Assembly (NCBI RefSeq): GCF_000337675.1
Contig: NZ_AOIB01000005.1
Span: forward strand, 81,245-145,244
Reading direction: 5' to 3'
Origin: Natronococcus amylolyticus DSM 10524
GTDB lineage: Archaea > Halobacteriota > Halobacteria > Halobacteriales > Natrialbaceae
DNA length: 64,000 nucleotides
The notes under the pieces were generated by a model. That model did no database searches and had not been told where the DNA came from. It saw nothing but the letters and a program-made list of their open reading frames with translations. Below are positions 8,985-16,911 of the stretch, one piece after another. The translations under genes were made by a program, and so were the position numbers. The first letter of the stretch is position 1. Every line of letters starts with the position of its first letter.

Positions 8985-10076
8985 ATGAGCGTCATCGAGG
9001 CCATCCACACGGATCTCGGAGCCACGTTCGGCGATCGCGCCGGCCGAACGGTCGTCGAACACTACGGCCGTCCCGAGCGGGCCCACCGCGCGGTCAGAAA
9101 CGGCGTCGGCCTGTTCGAGGCCGCCTACGGCGTCGTCGTCGTCGAGGGCGACGATCGGGTCGAGTACGTCGACAACGTCGTCTCGAATCGGGTTCCGGGC
9201 GAGGACGGGCAGGGCTGTTACGCGCTCGTCCTCGGCCCGCAGGGCCGCATCGAGATCGAACTCTACATCTACAACGCCGGCGAGCGGCTGCTCCTCTTTA
9301 CGCCGCCCGCCCACGCTGACGACCTCGCCGAGGAGTGGGCCGAGAAGGTCTTTATTCAGGACGTCGAGATCCGGGTCGCGACCGACGACTACGCCGTCTT
9401 CGGCGTCCACGGCCCCCACGCGACCGAGAAGATCGCGAGCGTCCTCAACGGCGCCGCCTCGCCTGACGAGCGCTACTCGTTCGTCCGCGGCTCGATGGGT
9501 GACGACGGCGTCACGGTCGTCCGAACCGACGCGCTCACCGGCGAGGAAAGCTACGAGGTGATCTGTGCCGCCGACGCCGCCGAGGACGTCTACGACGTCC
9601 TGTTGAACCAGGGACTCAACGCCGCCCCCTTCGGCTACCGAACCTGGGACAGCCTCTCGCTCGAGGCCGGCTCGCCGCTGTTCGAGACCGAACTCGAGGG
9701 GCAGATCCCGAACGTGCTCGGCCTTCGGAACGCCCTCGACTTCGAGAAGGGCTGTTACGTCGGCCAGGAGGTCGTCTCCCGCGTCGAGAACCGCGGTCAG
9801 CCGAGCAAGCGCCTCGTCGGCCTGACCCTCGAGGGCGAGGCCGTTCCCGATGCCGGCGCCGCGGTCTTTGACGGCGACTCGTCGGTTGGCGAGGTGACTC
9901 GAGCCGATACGAGCCCGCTGCTCGAGGAGCCGATCGCGCTCGCGGTCGTCGAGTTCGGGCTCGAGGCCGACGAACTGACGGTCCGCGTCAACGGCGAGGA
10001 GGATCGCGCCGCGCGCACCGACCTCCCGTTCGTCGACGGCTCGGATCGCTCGGACAGGCTGCCGGAGTACCAGTAA
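8985..10076 (+). CDS. YgfZ/GcvT-like folate-binding protein (aminomethyltransferase fold)
   Basis: The 363-residue protein has the tetrahydrofolate-binding fold of glycine-cleavage T protein. Near residue 250 it has the YgfZ signature KGCYVGQEV with its conserved Cys, which marks the Fe-S-cluster repair/assembly branch rather than true GcvT. The rest of the glycine-cleavage system is not adjacent, which supports that reading. ATG at 8985 was preferred over the start nine codons upstream because it gives MSVIEAIHTDLG. The small wHTH gene is directly upstream. A T-run follows the stop codon. Confidence 0.85.
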   Translation: MSVIEAIHTDLGATFGDRAGRTVVEHYGRPERAHRAVRNGVGLFEAAYGVVVVEGDDRVEYVDNVVSNRVPGEDGQGCYALVLGPQGRIEIELYIYNAGERLLLFTPPAHADDLAEEWAEKVFIQDVEIRVATDDYAVFGVHGPHATEKIASVLNGAASPDERYSFVRGSMGDDGVTVVRTDALTGEESYEVICAADAAEDVYDVLLNQGLNAAPFGYRTWDSLSLEAGSPLFETELEGQIPNVLGLRNALDFEKGCYVGQEVVSRVENRGQPSKRLVGLTLEGEAVPDAGAAVFDGDSSVGEVTRADTSPLLEEPIALAVVEFGLEADELTVRVNGEEDRAARTDLPFVDGSDRSDRLPEYQ

Positions 10077-10081
10077 CGGTC

Positions 10082-10086
10082 TTTTT
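10082..10086 (+). terminator. Oligo-T termination signal after ygfZ-like gene
   Basis: Five consecutive T residues lie six bases after the TAA codon, preceded by a GC-rich end. This fits archaeal oligo-T dependent termination. Confidence 0.5.
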
Positions 10087-10118
10087 GGCCGTGTTGTTCG
10101 CACTTCCGGTCATCCACA

Positions 10119-10275
10119 TTGCGGTGGCGCGCGCTGTCGGGGAGGCGCGACCGAAGGGAGCGCCTCGAAAGAGCAAACGGGGAACGGAGTGACCCGTGAG
10201 CAGACTGACCGAGCGTAGCGAGGGCGGTCGACGACCTTGCGCGAGGGAGGAACGAGGGAGCGACGCGACCGAGTG
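10119..10275 (+). repeat. Structured intergenic repeat element with serial stem-loops
   Basis: A 21-base block at 10119-10139 recurs with one mismatch at 14027-14047. After it comes a chain of inverted repeats: GAGGCGC at 10142-10148 with GCGCCTC at 10160-10166, ACGGG at 10177-10181 with CCCGT at 10193-10197, and GACCG at 10207-10211 with CGGTC at 10225-10229. The loops carry GAGCGNAGCGAG-like runs often seen between haloarchaeal genes. No convincing coding frame is present in the 380 bases between 10077 and 10455. Confidence 0.6.
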
Positions 10276-10455
10276 AGTCGGCTGGGGAGGGCGTGGCGGC
10301 TCCGTGTTGCCGCGATAGCAGGACACGTTGCTTCGGTTATCTGGACACGAAAACGAGGTTCGACGCACCCCGTGATGGCTGGTACACAAACCGATCGATA
10401 CGGGCCGGAACTGGCCGGGCACACGATAAAGGACGCCGACGGTGGCGTCCGGACC

Positions 10456-10851
10456 ATGGACGAGAGCACCGACTTCGAGGAGCTGGCCTCGCGCGTCCGA
10501 ACCCAGTCCGAGGACGCCGCCGGCTCCGACACCGATCGCGTAACGATCCGCTCGTTCCAGGAACTCTCCCCCGACGCGCTCTCGGAGCTGCTCGAGGCCG
10601 CCGAACCCAACGCCGCGGATCCGGGCTCGCTCGTCTTCGTCCTCTCGAGAGCGAACGCGGACCTGTTGTTCGAGCGCGAGCACGACCTCGGGGGTATCGA
10701 CGACCTCGAGACCGAACTCGGACGCGAGATCCGGGTCGAAGGGTCGATGCCCGACGACACGATCCTGCTGCTGGATCCCGACGCCGTCGACGGTGAGGAG
10801 CTGCTCGAGCCCGAGTCGATCGCTTGCGGGATCGTCGGGAGCGACCACTGA
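10456..10851 (+). CDS. Conserved haloarchaeal protein, unknown function
   Basis: The 131-residue acidic cytosolic protein begins MDESTDFEELASRVRTQSED. It has an alpha-helical first third (SFQELSPDALSELLEAAEP) and a beta-rich remainder with the phrases VFVLSRANADLLF and EGSMPDDTILLLDP. No signal, membrane segment or metal motif is seen. The longer open frame from 10237 runs through the repeat element and was rejected. A GATAAAGG box about 30 bases before ATG 10456 suggests a leaderless start. It precedes the DUF389 gene by 63 bases. Confidence 0.65.
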   Translation: MDESTDFEELASRVRTQSEDAAGSDTDRVTIRSFQELSPDALSELLEAAEPNAADPGSLVFVLSRANADLLFEREHDLGGIDDLETELGREIRVEGSMPDDTILLLDPDAVDGEELLEPESIACGIVGSDH

Positions 10852-10914
10852 GGAGCCGTCGTCTCCACGGCGACTCCCCTTCGGTACTATTCGTCGGCTC
10901 GTCGTCGTGGACCT

Positions 10915-12222
10915 ATGCGATATCTCGAGATCACGGTGCCGGAGGGGCGGCGCCAGGCCGTCCTGAACATCCTCGAGGACGAGGCGATCGAGTACGTCGT
11001 CAGCGACGAGACCAGCGGCAGGGGGTATACTGCGGTCGTTCGATTCCCGCTGCCGACGCGGGCGGTCGAACCGGTGCTCGACCGGCTGCGGCAGGCAGGA
11101 GTGAGCGACGACGCCCAGGTCGTCGTCATCGACGCCGAGACGGTCATCTCGGAGGAGTTCACGACGCTCCGCGACCAGTACAGCCAGGGCGGACAGCGAG
11201 GCGCGCGCACCTCGAGACAGGTGCTTCGAACCAAGGCCGAGGAGTTCACGCCGCCGGTTTCGATCTACGTCGTCATGCTGTTGATCAGCGCGGTCGTCGC
11301 CACCTCCGGACTGCTCGCGGACTCGCCGGCGGTCGTCGTCGGCTCGATGGTGATCGCCCCGTTGCTCGGCCCCGCGCTCGCCGCCAGCGTCGGGATCGTC
11401 ACCGGCGACAGTGCGCTCAAGGCGACCGGGTTTCGGTACCAGGCCGTCGGCGTCGCGATCGTCGTCCTCGCGTCGATCGGCCTCGCCACCCTCGCGCGGC
11501 TGGCCGGCCTCGAGCCCGCGGGGGTCGACATCGTCGTCGCCACGGAACTCGAGGAGCGCGTCTCGCCGAACCTGTTCTCGATCGCCGTCGCGCTGGGTGC
11601 CGGCGTGGCGGGGATCCTGAGTCTCACGCGCGGGTTCTCGGAGGCGATCGTCGGCGTGATGATTGCTGCGGCGCTCATCCCGCCCGCCGCCGCGGTCGGC
11701 ATCACGGTTGCCTGGGGAATGTACGGCGCGGCCCTGGGTGCGGGGGTGCTCGTCGCCGTCAACCTGCTCTCGATCAACCTCGCGGCGCTCGCCACGCTGT
11801 GGATCGCCGGCTACCGTCCGCAGGGCCTGTTCGAGGCCTCGCCGACCCGCGGACCGACATACAGGTACGCAGCCGTCTTCGGGGTCGCGCTGCTGGTGCT
11901 GGCCGCGCCGCTGGCCGGCATCACGCTGTTCGACTTCCAGACGACCCAGCTCGAGTCGTCGGCCGAAGAGGAGGTCGCGTCGGTACTCGAGGAACCGCAG
12001 TACGAGGGGCTCGACGCACGGGACGTCGCGGTCGAACTCGACGGAAACTACCCGATCCAGTCGGCCGATCGGATCACCGTAACGATCGCCGGTTCGGAGC
12101 CTGGACCGATTCCGGGGCTGGCGGATCGTCTCTCCGAGGCGATCGGCTCGCCCGACGACGGACCGATCGTCGAGGTCCAGTACGTCGTCACCGAGGAGCG
12201 CGATCCCGTCGCCGAAACGTGA
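10915..12222 (+). CDS. DUF389 / TIGR00341 family membrane protein
   Basis: A 435-residue protein. It has a soluble N-terminal domain of about 110 residues (an ACT-like alpha-beta unit starting MRYLEITVPEGRRQAVLN), then six or so hydrophobic helices (about 120-345) containing the family phrases 'VVVGSMVIAPLLGP' and 'AALIPPAAAVG', and a C-terminal soluble domain of about 90 residues. The Pro/Gly-rich membrane motifs are the signature of DUF389, whose transport or signalling function is not established. A TATA-like TACTATTC lies about 30 bases upstream, which supports the ATG at 10915. Confidence 0.88.
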   Translation: MRYLEITVPEGRRQAVLNILEDEAIEYVVSDETSGRGYTAVVRFPLPTRAVEPVLDRLRQAGVSDDAQVVVIDAETVISEEFTTLRDQYSQGGQRGARTSRQVLRTKAEEFTPPVSIYVVMLLISAVVATSGLLADSPAVVVGSMVIAPLLGPALAASVGIVTGDSALKATGFRYQAVGVAIVVLASIGLATLARLAGLEPAGVDIVVATELEERVSPNLFSIAVALGAGVAGILSLTRGFSEAIVGVMIAAALIPPAAAVGITVAWGMYGAALGAGVLVAVNLLSINLAALATLWIAGYRPQGLFEASPTRGPTYRYAAVFGVALLVLAAPLAGITLFDFQTTQLESSAEEEVASVLEEPQYEGLDARDVAVELDGNYPIQSADRITVTIAGSEPGPIPGLADRLSEAIGSPDDGPIVEVQYVVTEERDPVAET

Positions 12223-12330
12223 ACGACCGTTCCGCGTTCGAGCCCTCCGTCAGAAGAGGGCAGTTCGACGGCTCCGGACGGCTACCGACGCTCCAGTTCG
12301 GCTGATTGCCCCGTTTTCCTGACTACGACG

Positions 12331-12338
12331 TTATTTAC
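12331..12338 (+). promoter_or_regulatory. TATA box for FAD oxidase gene
   Basis: TTATTTAC lies 22-29 bases before the ATG at 12360, as expected for a leaderless haloarchaeal transcript. It rules out the in-frame TTG at 12306 as the start. Confidence 0.65.
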
Positions 12339-12359
12339 GCCGGAGGCGTCCGTTCGGGT

Positions 12360-13787
12360 ATGGGCACTGTTGACAGGACGCCGGGAGAGGAGACGTTCGC
12401 ACGGCTCTCGAGCGAGGACGTCGCGTCGCTGGCAGCCGACTTCGCCGGCGAGATCGTTCGGCCCTCGGACCCGACGTACAACGATTCGCGTGAGATCTGG
12501 AACGGGATGGTCGACCGCTATCCCGCACTCGTCGCGCGCTGTTCCGGCGTCGCCGACGTCGTCGCCGCCGTGAACTTCGCCCGCGAGCAGGGTCTCGAGG
12601 TCGCCGTCCGAAGCGGCGGCCACAACGTCGCCGGAACGGCAGTCAACGACGGCGGGCTCGTCGTCGACCTTTCCGGGATGACCGCCGTTCGGGTCGACCG
12701 CGAGGCGGAAACTGTTCGGGCCGAGGGTGGCGCGACGCTGGGCGACGTCGACCGCGAGACGCAGCTGTTCGGCCTCGCAACCGCGCTCGGTGCGGTCTCC
12801 CAGACCGGGATCGCGGGACTAACGCTCAACGGGGGGTACGGCCACTGCAGCCGCGAGTACGGGCTCGCGCTCGACAACCTGGTCAGCGTCGACGTCGTCA
12901 CCGCCGACGGGCGGGTTCGGACGGCGAGTCGCGAGCGGAACGCGGACCTCTTCTGGGGACTGCGGGGCGGCGGGGGCGCCCTCGGGATCGTCACCTCCTT
13001 CGAGTACGAACTCCACGAGGTCGGCCCCAAGGTGGACGCGCTGTTCGCCTGGTTCCATGCCGACGACGCGCCTGCAGTGATGGCCCGCTACCGGGAGTGG
13101 ATCGCTGACGCGCCGCGGGACGCGGGCGTGCTCGTCTTCACCGCCCACGTTCCCGATCTCGAGGAGTTCCCCGAGGCGTCGTGGGGCGAGCCCGCGATCG
13201 CGATGCTGGGGTCCTCTCGCGGCGACGGGGACGCCGACGAGGTCTTCGGATCGCTGCTCGAGGCTGCGACCCCGCTGGTCGATCTCAGCGGCGAGATGGC
13301 CTATGTCGACCTGCAGTCGATGCTCGACGAGGACTACCCCGACGGGCTGCGGTACTACTGGAAGGCGATCTACCTCGAGGAACTCGACGACGCGATCGTC
13401 GAACTCATGCTCGAGTACAACGAGGCCGCGCCGTCGGCGCTGTCGACGCTCGACCTCTGGCATCTCGACGGGGCGGTCGCCGACGTTCCACAGGAGGAGA
13501 CGGCGTTCTGGCACCGCGACAAGCCCCACATGCTCACCGTCGAGGCCAACTGGGAGGATCCCGACCAGGACGACGCGAACCTCGAGTGGGCCCGCGAGGC
13601 CATCGCGGCGGCCGAGACCCTGTCGATCGCGTCGGGACGGTACGGCAACTTCCCGGGCATGTACGAGGAGCCCGCGCGGGCGCGCTACGGTGACAACTAC
13701 GATCGGATGGTCGACCTCAAGACCGCGTACGATCCGGAGAACCTGTTCCGACTCCCGGGGAACGTCGCGCCTCGAGTCGACGACTGA
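12360..13787 (+). CDS. FAD-linked oxidase (BBE/GlcD-type, PCMH fold)
   Basis: The 475-residue oxidoreductase has an N-terminal PCMH FAD-binding domain and a C-terminal berberine-bridge motif (NYDRMVDLKTAYDPENLFR). His88 in VRSGGHNVAG aligns with the histidine that covalently holds FAD in this family. The Cys used for a second flavin bond in some members is not seen in the GIAGLTLNGGYG region, so attachment would be single. The substrate is probably a sugar or small alcohol; it cannot be specified from sequence. A paralogue with the same order of motifs lies at 28793-30172. No accessory operon partners are adjacent. Confidence 0.9.
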   Translation: MGTVDRTPGEETFARLSSEDVASLAADFAGEIVRPSDPTYNDSREIWNGMVDRYPALVARCSGVADVVAAVNFAREQGLEVAVRSGGHNVAGTAVNDGGLVVDLSGMTAVRVDREAETVRAEGGATLGDVDRETQLFGLATALGAVSQTGIAGLTLNGGYGHCSREYGLALDNLVSVDVVTADGRVRTASRERNADLFWGLRGGGGALGIVTSFEYELHEVGPKVDALFAWFHADDAPAVMARYREWIADAPRDAGVLVFTAHVPDLEEFPEASWGEPAIAMLGSSRGDGDADEVFGSLLEAATPLVDLSGEMAYVDLQSMLDEDYPDGLRYYWKAIYLEELDDAIVELMLEYNEAAPSALSTLDLWHLDGAVADVPQEETAFWHRDKPHMLTVEANWEDPDQDDANLEWAREAIAAAETLSIASGRYGNFPGMYEEPARARYGDNYDRMVDLKTAYDPENLFRLPGNVAPRVDD

Positions 13788-14175
13788 GCGGACGAAAACC
13801 GACTCAGCTGCCACTATCGTAACAACCGAAACGGTTTGGACACCGATCGCACAGCCGTCGTGCGATCGGGTACGCACTGACTGTCAGTGGGTACTTCAGA
13901 AGTAACACAGGTTCGTTGTTCGGAGAGTGCCGTAGAGTGGTGTACTACCTTTCAGCTAGCCTCTGGGGGTGCGTGCAGGGAACCCGTGTATCAGCTGCCG
14001 AATCGAACTCGGGCCGATGAGTATTCTTGCGGTGGCGTGCGCTGTCGACCGATCGAGCGTCGCGAGGTGGAGTATGCGAGTCCCTCGAAAAGCGAGTCGT
14101 GCGAGACCTTCGGCGAAAGCCCCTGGTCCCCTTTCAGTCGCCGGATTCCAACCGACGACGGATCGGGGAACACCC
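13788..14175. other. Intergenic region with second copy of dispersed repeat
   Basis: No credible gene is seen in these 388 bases. Positions 14027-14047 repeat the 21-base block found at 10119-10139 with one difference (T instead of C at the twelfth base). In both copies a CTCGAAA run follows further downstream. The surrounding sequence is not otherwise alike. Open frames here have non-haloarchaeal composition. Confidence 0.55.
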
Positions 14176-14182
14176 TTTATAC
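14176..14182 (+). promoter_or_regulatory. TATA box for minimal nucleotidyltransferase gene
   Basis: TTTATAC lies 22-28 bases before ATG 14204. It selects that start and suggests a leaderless transcript. Confidence 0.65.
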
Positions 14183-14203
14183 GACGGCTTCGAATGGCCG
14201 ACG

Positions 14204-14527
14204 ATGAGCGATGGATCGAACCCGACGGACGCGGCGGCGGCGTTCGCCGAGCGGGCGGAGGCCGAGTACGGCGAGACGATCCGTCACCTCGTCGCGTTCG
14301 GCAGCGCCGTTCGCGGCGACGACCGCGACGTCCACAGCGAGGCGGAGCTCCTGCTGGTACTCGAGGACACGGAGCCCGAGCGCGACCTCGAGGCGCTGGC
14401 CCGGGAGACCGGCCTCGAGCACGGCACCGTGCTCTCGGTACACGTCCTGCCGGCGGATCGGTACGAGGAGCAAACGGACCACGAGTTCGTCGAGCGAGCG
14501 TTCGCCGAAGGAGAGGTATATGTATAG
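14204..14527 (+). CDS. Minimal nucleotidyltransferase-fold protein (MNT-like)
   Basis: The 107-residue protein has the pol-beta nucleotidyltransferase core: GSAVRGDDRDVHSEAELLLVL near residues 29-49. The usual catalytic pattern GS..G....SD.D is present except that both aspartates are glutamates (SEAE). A strand and helix follow (GTVLSVHVLPADRYEEQ). MNT proteins often act as antitoxins with HEPN partners, but no HEPN gene is adjacent. The ATG was chosen because of the TATA box 22-28 bases upstream. Whether it is still catalytic is open. Confidence 0.75.
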   Translation: MSDGSNPTDAAAAFAERAEAEYGETIRHLVAFGSAVRGDDRDVHSEAELLLVLEDTEPERDLEALARETGLEHGTVLSVHVLPADRYEEQTDHEFVERAFAEGEVYV

Positions 14528-14608
14528 ACAGCGGTCATCCGCGGCCGGTTCGGGATCGAGTCGCGCACACTCGAGCGGCGTCACCCCCGAGGTGACGGAT
14601 CGGTGACG

Positions 14609-15436
14609 ATGCGGGTCACGCTGCTCGGCACCGGCGACACCACCGGAACGCCGACCGTAGGCTGTGACTGTGGAACCTGTCGGACGGCCCGCGAGCGCGG
14701 CCTCGAGCGCACTCGCTTCTCGGTCCACGTCGAGAACGAGCGCACGGGCGAGTCGCTGCTGATCGACTTCAGTCCGGACTTTCGCTCCCAGTTTCTCCGC
14801 GAGGAGGTGGCGCTGCCCGACGCCGGAATCATCACTCACATCCACTTCGACCACCTCGACGGTCTGGGTAACGCCTTTCGCGTCTTCGACTCGCTCGAGG
14901 TGTACGCGGCCGACGAGACCGACCCCCGAACCGGGAACAGCGTCGCCGAGACCGTCGCCGAGGACTACCACTACCTGAACACGATTTCCGTTCGACCGAC
15001 GACGCCGCTCGAGCCGACCCGGATCTGCGGGCTCGACGTGACGTTCGTCCCGGTCGATCACCCGCCGCTGGTCTGCTACGGGCTCGCGATCGAGGACCCC
15101 GAGACGGGAGCGAAGCTGTCGATCACGGGCGATACGAGCTACGCCGTTCCCGAGGGCTCTCGAGAGATTCTCGCCGATCCGGATCTTTTGCTGGCCGACG
15201 CGATCGTGCCGGCCCACCTCTGTGCCTCCCACCCCGCCGGCGGACGCCACGAGGGTCCCGACGGGACGCCCTATACGTTCGGCTCGAAACACATGACCCG
15301 CGAGGGGGCGCTGACGCTGGCCGAGGAACTCGAGGCGAGCCGAACCCGACTCGTCCACGCAGCACACTACTATCCCGCAGAAGAAGCGTTCGAGGAACCG
15401 CTCGCGGTCGACGGCGAGCGGTACGTCCTCGAGTGA
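14609..15436 (+). CDS. MBL-fold metallohydrolase, PhnP-like
   Basis: The 275-residue protein starts MRVTLLGTGDTTGTPTVGC and has the Cys cluster CDCGTC (about residues 18-23) typical of PhnP-type enzymes, where it binds a structural zinc. The catalytic metal motif is THIHFDHLDG, followed by later His/Asp ligands (ITGDTSY, HAAHYYP). PhnP is a cyclic phosphodiesterase in phosphonate degradation, but no phn genes are nearby, so only the fold and hydrolase class are firm. An in-frame GTG lies two codons before the chosen ATG. The gene follows the nucleotidyltransferase by 81 bases and is convergent with the transporter. Confidence 0.88.
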   Translation: MRVTLLGTGDTTGTPTVGCDCGTCRTARERGLERTRFSVHVENERTGESLLIDFSPDFRSQFLREEVALPDAGIITHIHFDHLDGLGNAFRVFDSLEVYAADETDPRTGNSVAETVAEDYHYLNTISVRPTTPLEPTRICGLDVTFVPVDHPPLVCYGLAIEDPETGAKLSITGDTSYAVPEGSREILADPDLLLADAIVPAHLCASHPAGGRHEGPDGTPYTFGSKHMTREGALTLAEELEASRTRLVHAAHYYPAEEAFEEPLAVDGERYVLE

Positions 15437-15458
15437 GCGACCTCGATCGCGACGGCGG

Positions 15459-16730
15459 TTAGAACCCGCCGCCGAACAGCAGGTCGAGGAAGTCCTGGAC
15501 CGCGAAGATCGCCAGGACGAACGCTAGCAACACGAGGAAGGCGTTGACGACGTTCAGCATCGTCGTGTTCCGGTACTCGCCCATCGTCTCCTTGTCGTTG
15601 ACCGCCCAGAACAGCAGGAGGGCGGCCAGCGGCAGGCCGAAGATCCCGTTGTACGTGGGGAAGAGGATGACCATGTCGACGACCGAGAGGTCGAGAACGC
15701 TACTGATCAGCGGCGAGGCGAGTCCCATTCCGGTCAGGCCGACGAAGATGAGCTTGAACAGTCGGCTGCTCTGGTCGACCTCGATGTCCATCGCCTGGGG
15801 AATGATGTACGCCGGCGTCCACATGATCGGGATGATACTGTTGAACGCTGCGGCCGTTACACCCGCGATGAACAGCACCATCGCCCACGTGCCGAGCACC
15901 TCGACGAGCGCTTCGCCGGGCGTGATGAACGACTCGAGTTCGGTAAAGCCCATCGGCTGTAACACCGCGGCCGAGACGACCAGGATCGCGACCGTGGTGA
16001 TCCCGCCGACGGTGAAACCGACGGCGAGGTCCCGGCGGGCGTCGGAGACGTCGCTCTCGTCGGTCCAGCCCTTCTCCTCGACGAGGATCGACTCGAGGAA
16101 GAAGTTGGGCCACAGTGCGGTCGTCCCGAGCAGGCCGGCGGCGATCGCGAGCGCGCCCAGCGAGTCCGACGTCGGGACGAATCCGAGCGCGACCGCGCCG
16201 AGATCCGGATTGCTCGGGCCGGCGACGGCGAGGTAGAGAACCATCACCGACAGCATCATGATGATCATCAGCTTCTCGATCTTCTCGTAGTTCAACAGCC
16301 CGACGCCCATGGCCAGCAGCGTCGTCAGGACGGCGATCGGCTGCCAGGCGATGGCTCCTCCGGTGACGAACGAGACGCCCGCGCCGACGGCGGCGACGAG
16401 TCCGAGCGTCCAGGCGACACAACCGATCGAGAGAAATACCGCGATCACCGTCGCGGGACCTTTTCCGAGTTTCTCGCGGACGAACGGCATGAGCGGCCGG
16501 CCGTGTATCCCGAGTCGTGCGCTCATGTCCTGTGCCATGACGCCGAGCAGCACCGCACCGACGACGGCCCACAGCAGCGTGTAGCCGTGCATGAGCCCAG
16601 CCTGGCTCGCGATAAACACGGATCCGGAGCCGAAGTAGCTGGCGACCATAACGAACGCCAGCCCGTATTCGTTCACTGCATCTGATAATTCTTGCGCGAT
16701 TCGTGTCGTGAAGTTTTCAGTGGTTCCCAT
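15459..16730 (-). CDS. Divergent NRAMP-family transporter lacking canonical metal-site motifs
   Basis: The 423-residue protein has about eleven hydrophobic segments and aligns by eye with NRAMP helices. In the first helix the family's DPGN is replaced by GSGS (residues 34-37, followed by SQAGLMHGYTLLW). In the sixth helix the MPH motif is replaced by WPN (207-209, followed by FFLESILVEE). These are the residues that coordinate Mn2+/Fe2+ in classical members, so the cargo is likely different. A TATA-like TTATATTTGG lies 71-80 bases before the start. It converges with the PhnP-like gene with only 22 bases between stops. Confidence 0.82.
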   Translation of the reverse strand: MGTTENFTTRIAQELSDAVNEYGLAFVMVASYFGSGSVFIASQAGLMHGYTLLWAVVGAVLLGVMAQDMSARLGIHGRPLMPFVREKLGKGPATVIAVFLSIGCVAWTLGLVAAVGAGVSFVTGGAIAWQPIAVLTTLLAMGVGLLNYEKIEKLMIIMMLSVMVLYLAVAGPSNPDLGAVALGFVPTSDSLGALAIAAGLLGTTALWPNFFLESILVEEKGWTDESDVSDARRDLAVGFTVGGITTVAILVVSAAVLQPMGFTELESFITPGEALVEVLGTWAMVLFIAGVTAAAFNSIIPIMWTPAYIIPQAMDIEVDQSSRLFKLIFVGLTGMGLASPLISSVLDLSVVDMVILFPTYNGIFGLPLAALLLFWAVNDKETMGEYRNTTMLNVVNAFLVLLAFVLAIFAVQDFLDLLFGGGF

Positions 16731-16800
16731 GAATTAAATTTCCGGCAGTTCCGCCCGAGGCAGTTCGGTCAATGTACAGAGATAGTATCGCGAAGTCAAC

Positions 16801-16810
16801 CAAATATAAC
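16801..16810 (-). promoter_or_regulatory. TATA box for NRAMP-like gene
   Basis: On the minus strand the site reads TTATATTTGG. Transcription would start near 16777, giving a 5' leader of about 45 bases before ATG 16730, unlike the leaderless genes around it. The leader is AT-rich relative to the rest of the window. Confidence 0.55.
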
Positions 16811-16911
16811 GACTCCGTACGTAAAAGGCTCGGCGTTTCACTTTCCAGGGGAAGGGGACGAGAGCCTTCGATACTCGGTATCGAAAGCGATCCGTATTCA
16901 CCAGCGACCGC

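Noticed and set aside
15459-16730. Pst/phosphate or magnesium operon link between the NRAMP-like gene and others
   Set aside because: Its neighbours are a convergent hydrolase and an unrelated DUF5787-like gene, with separate promoters.
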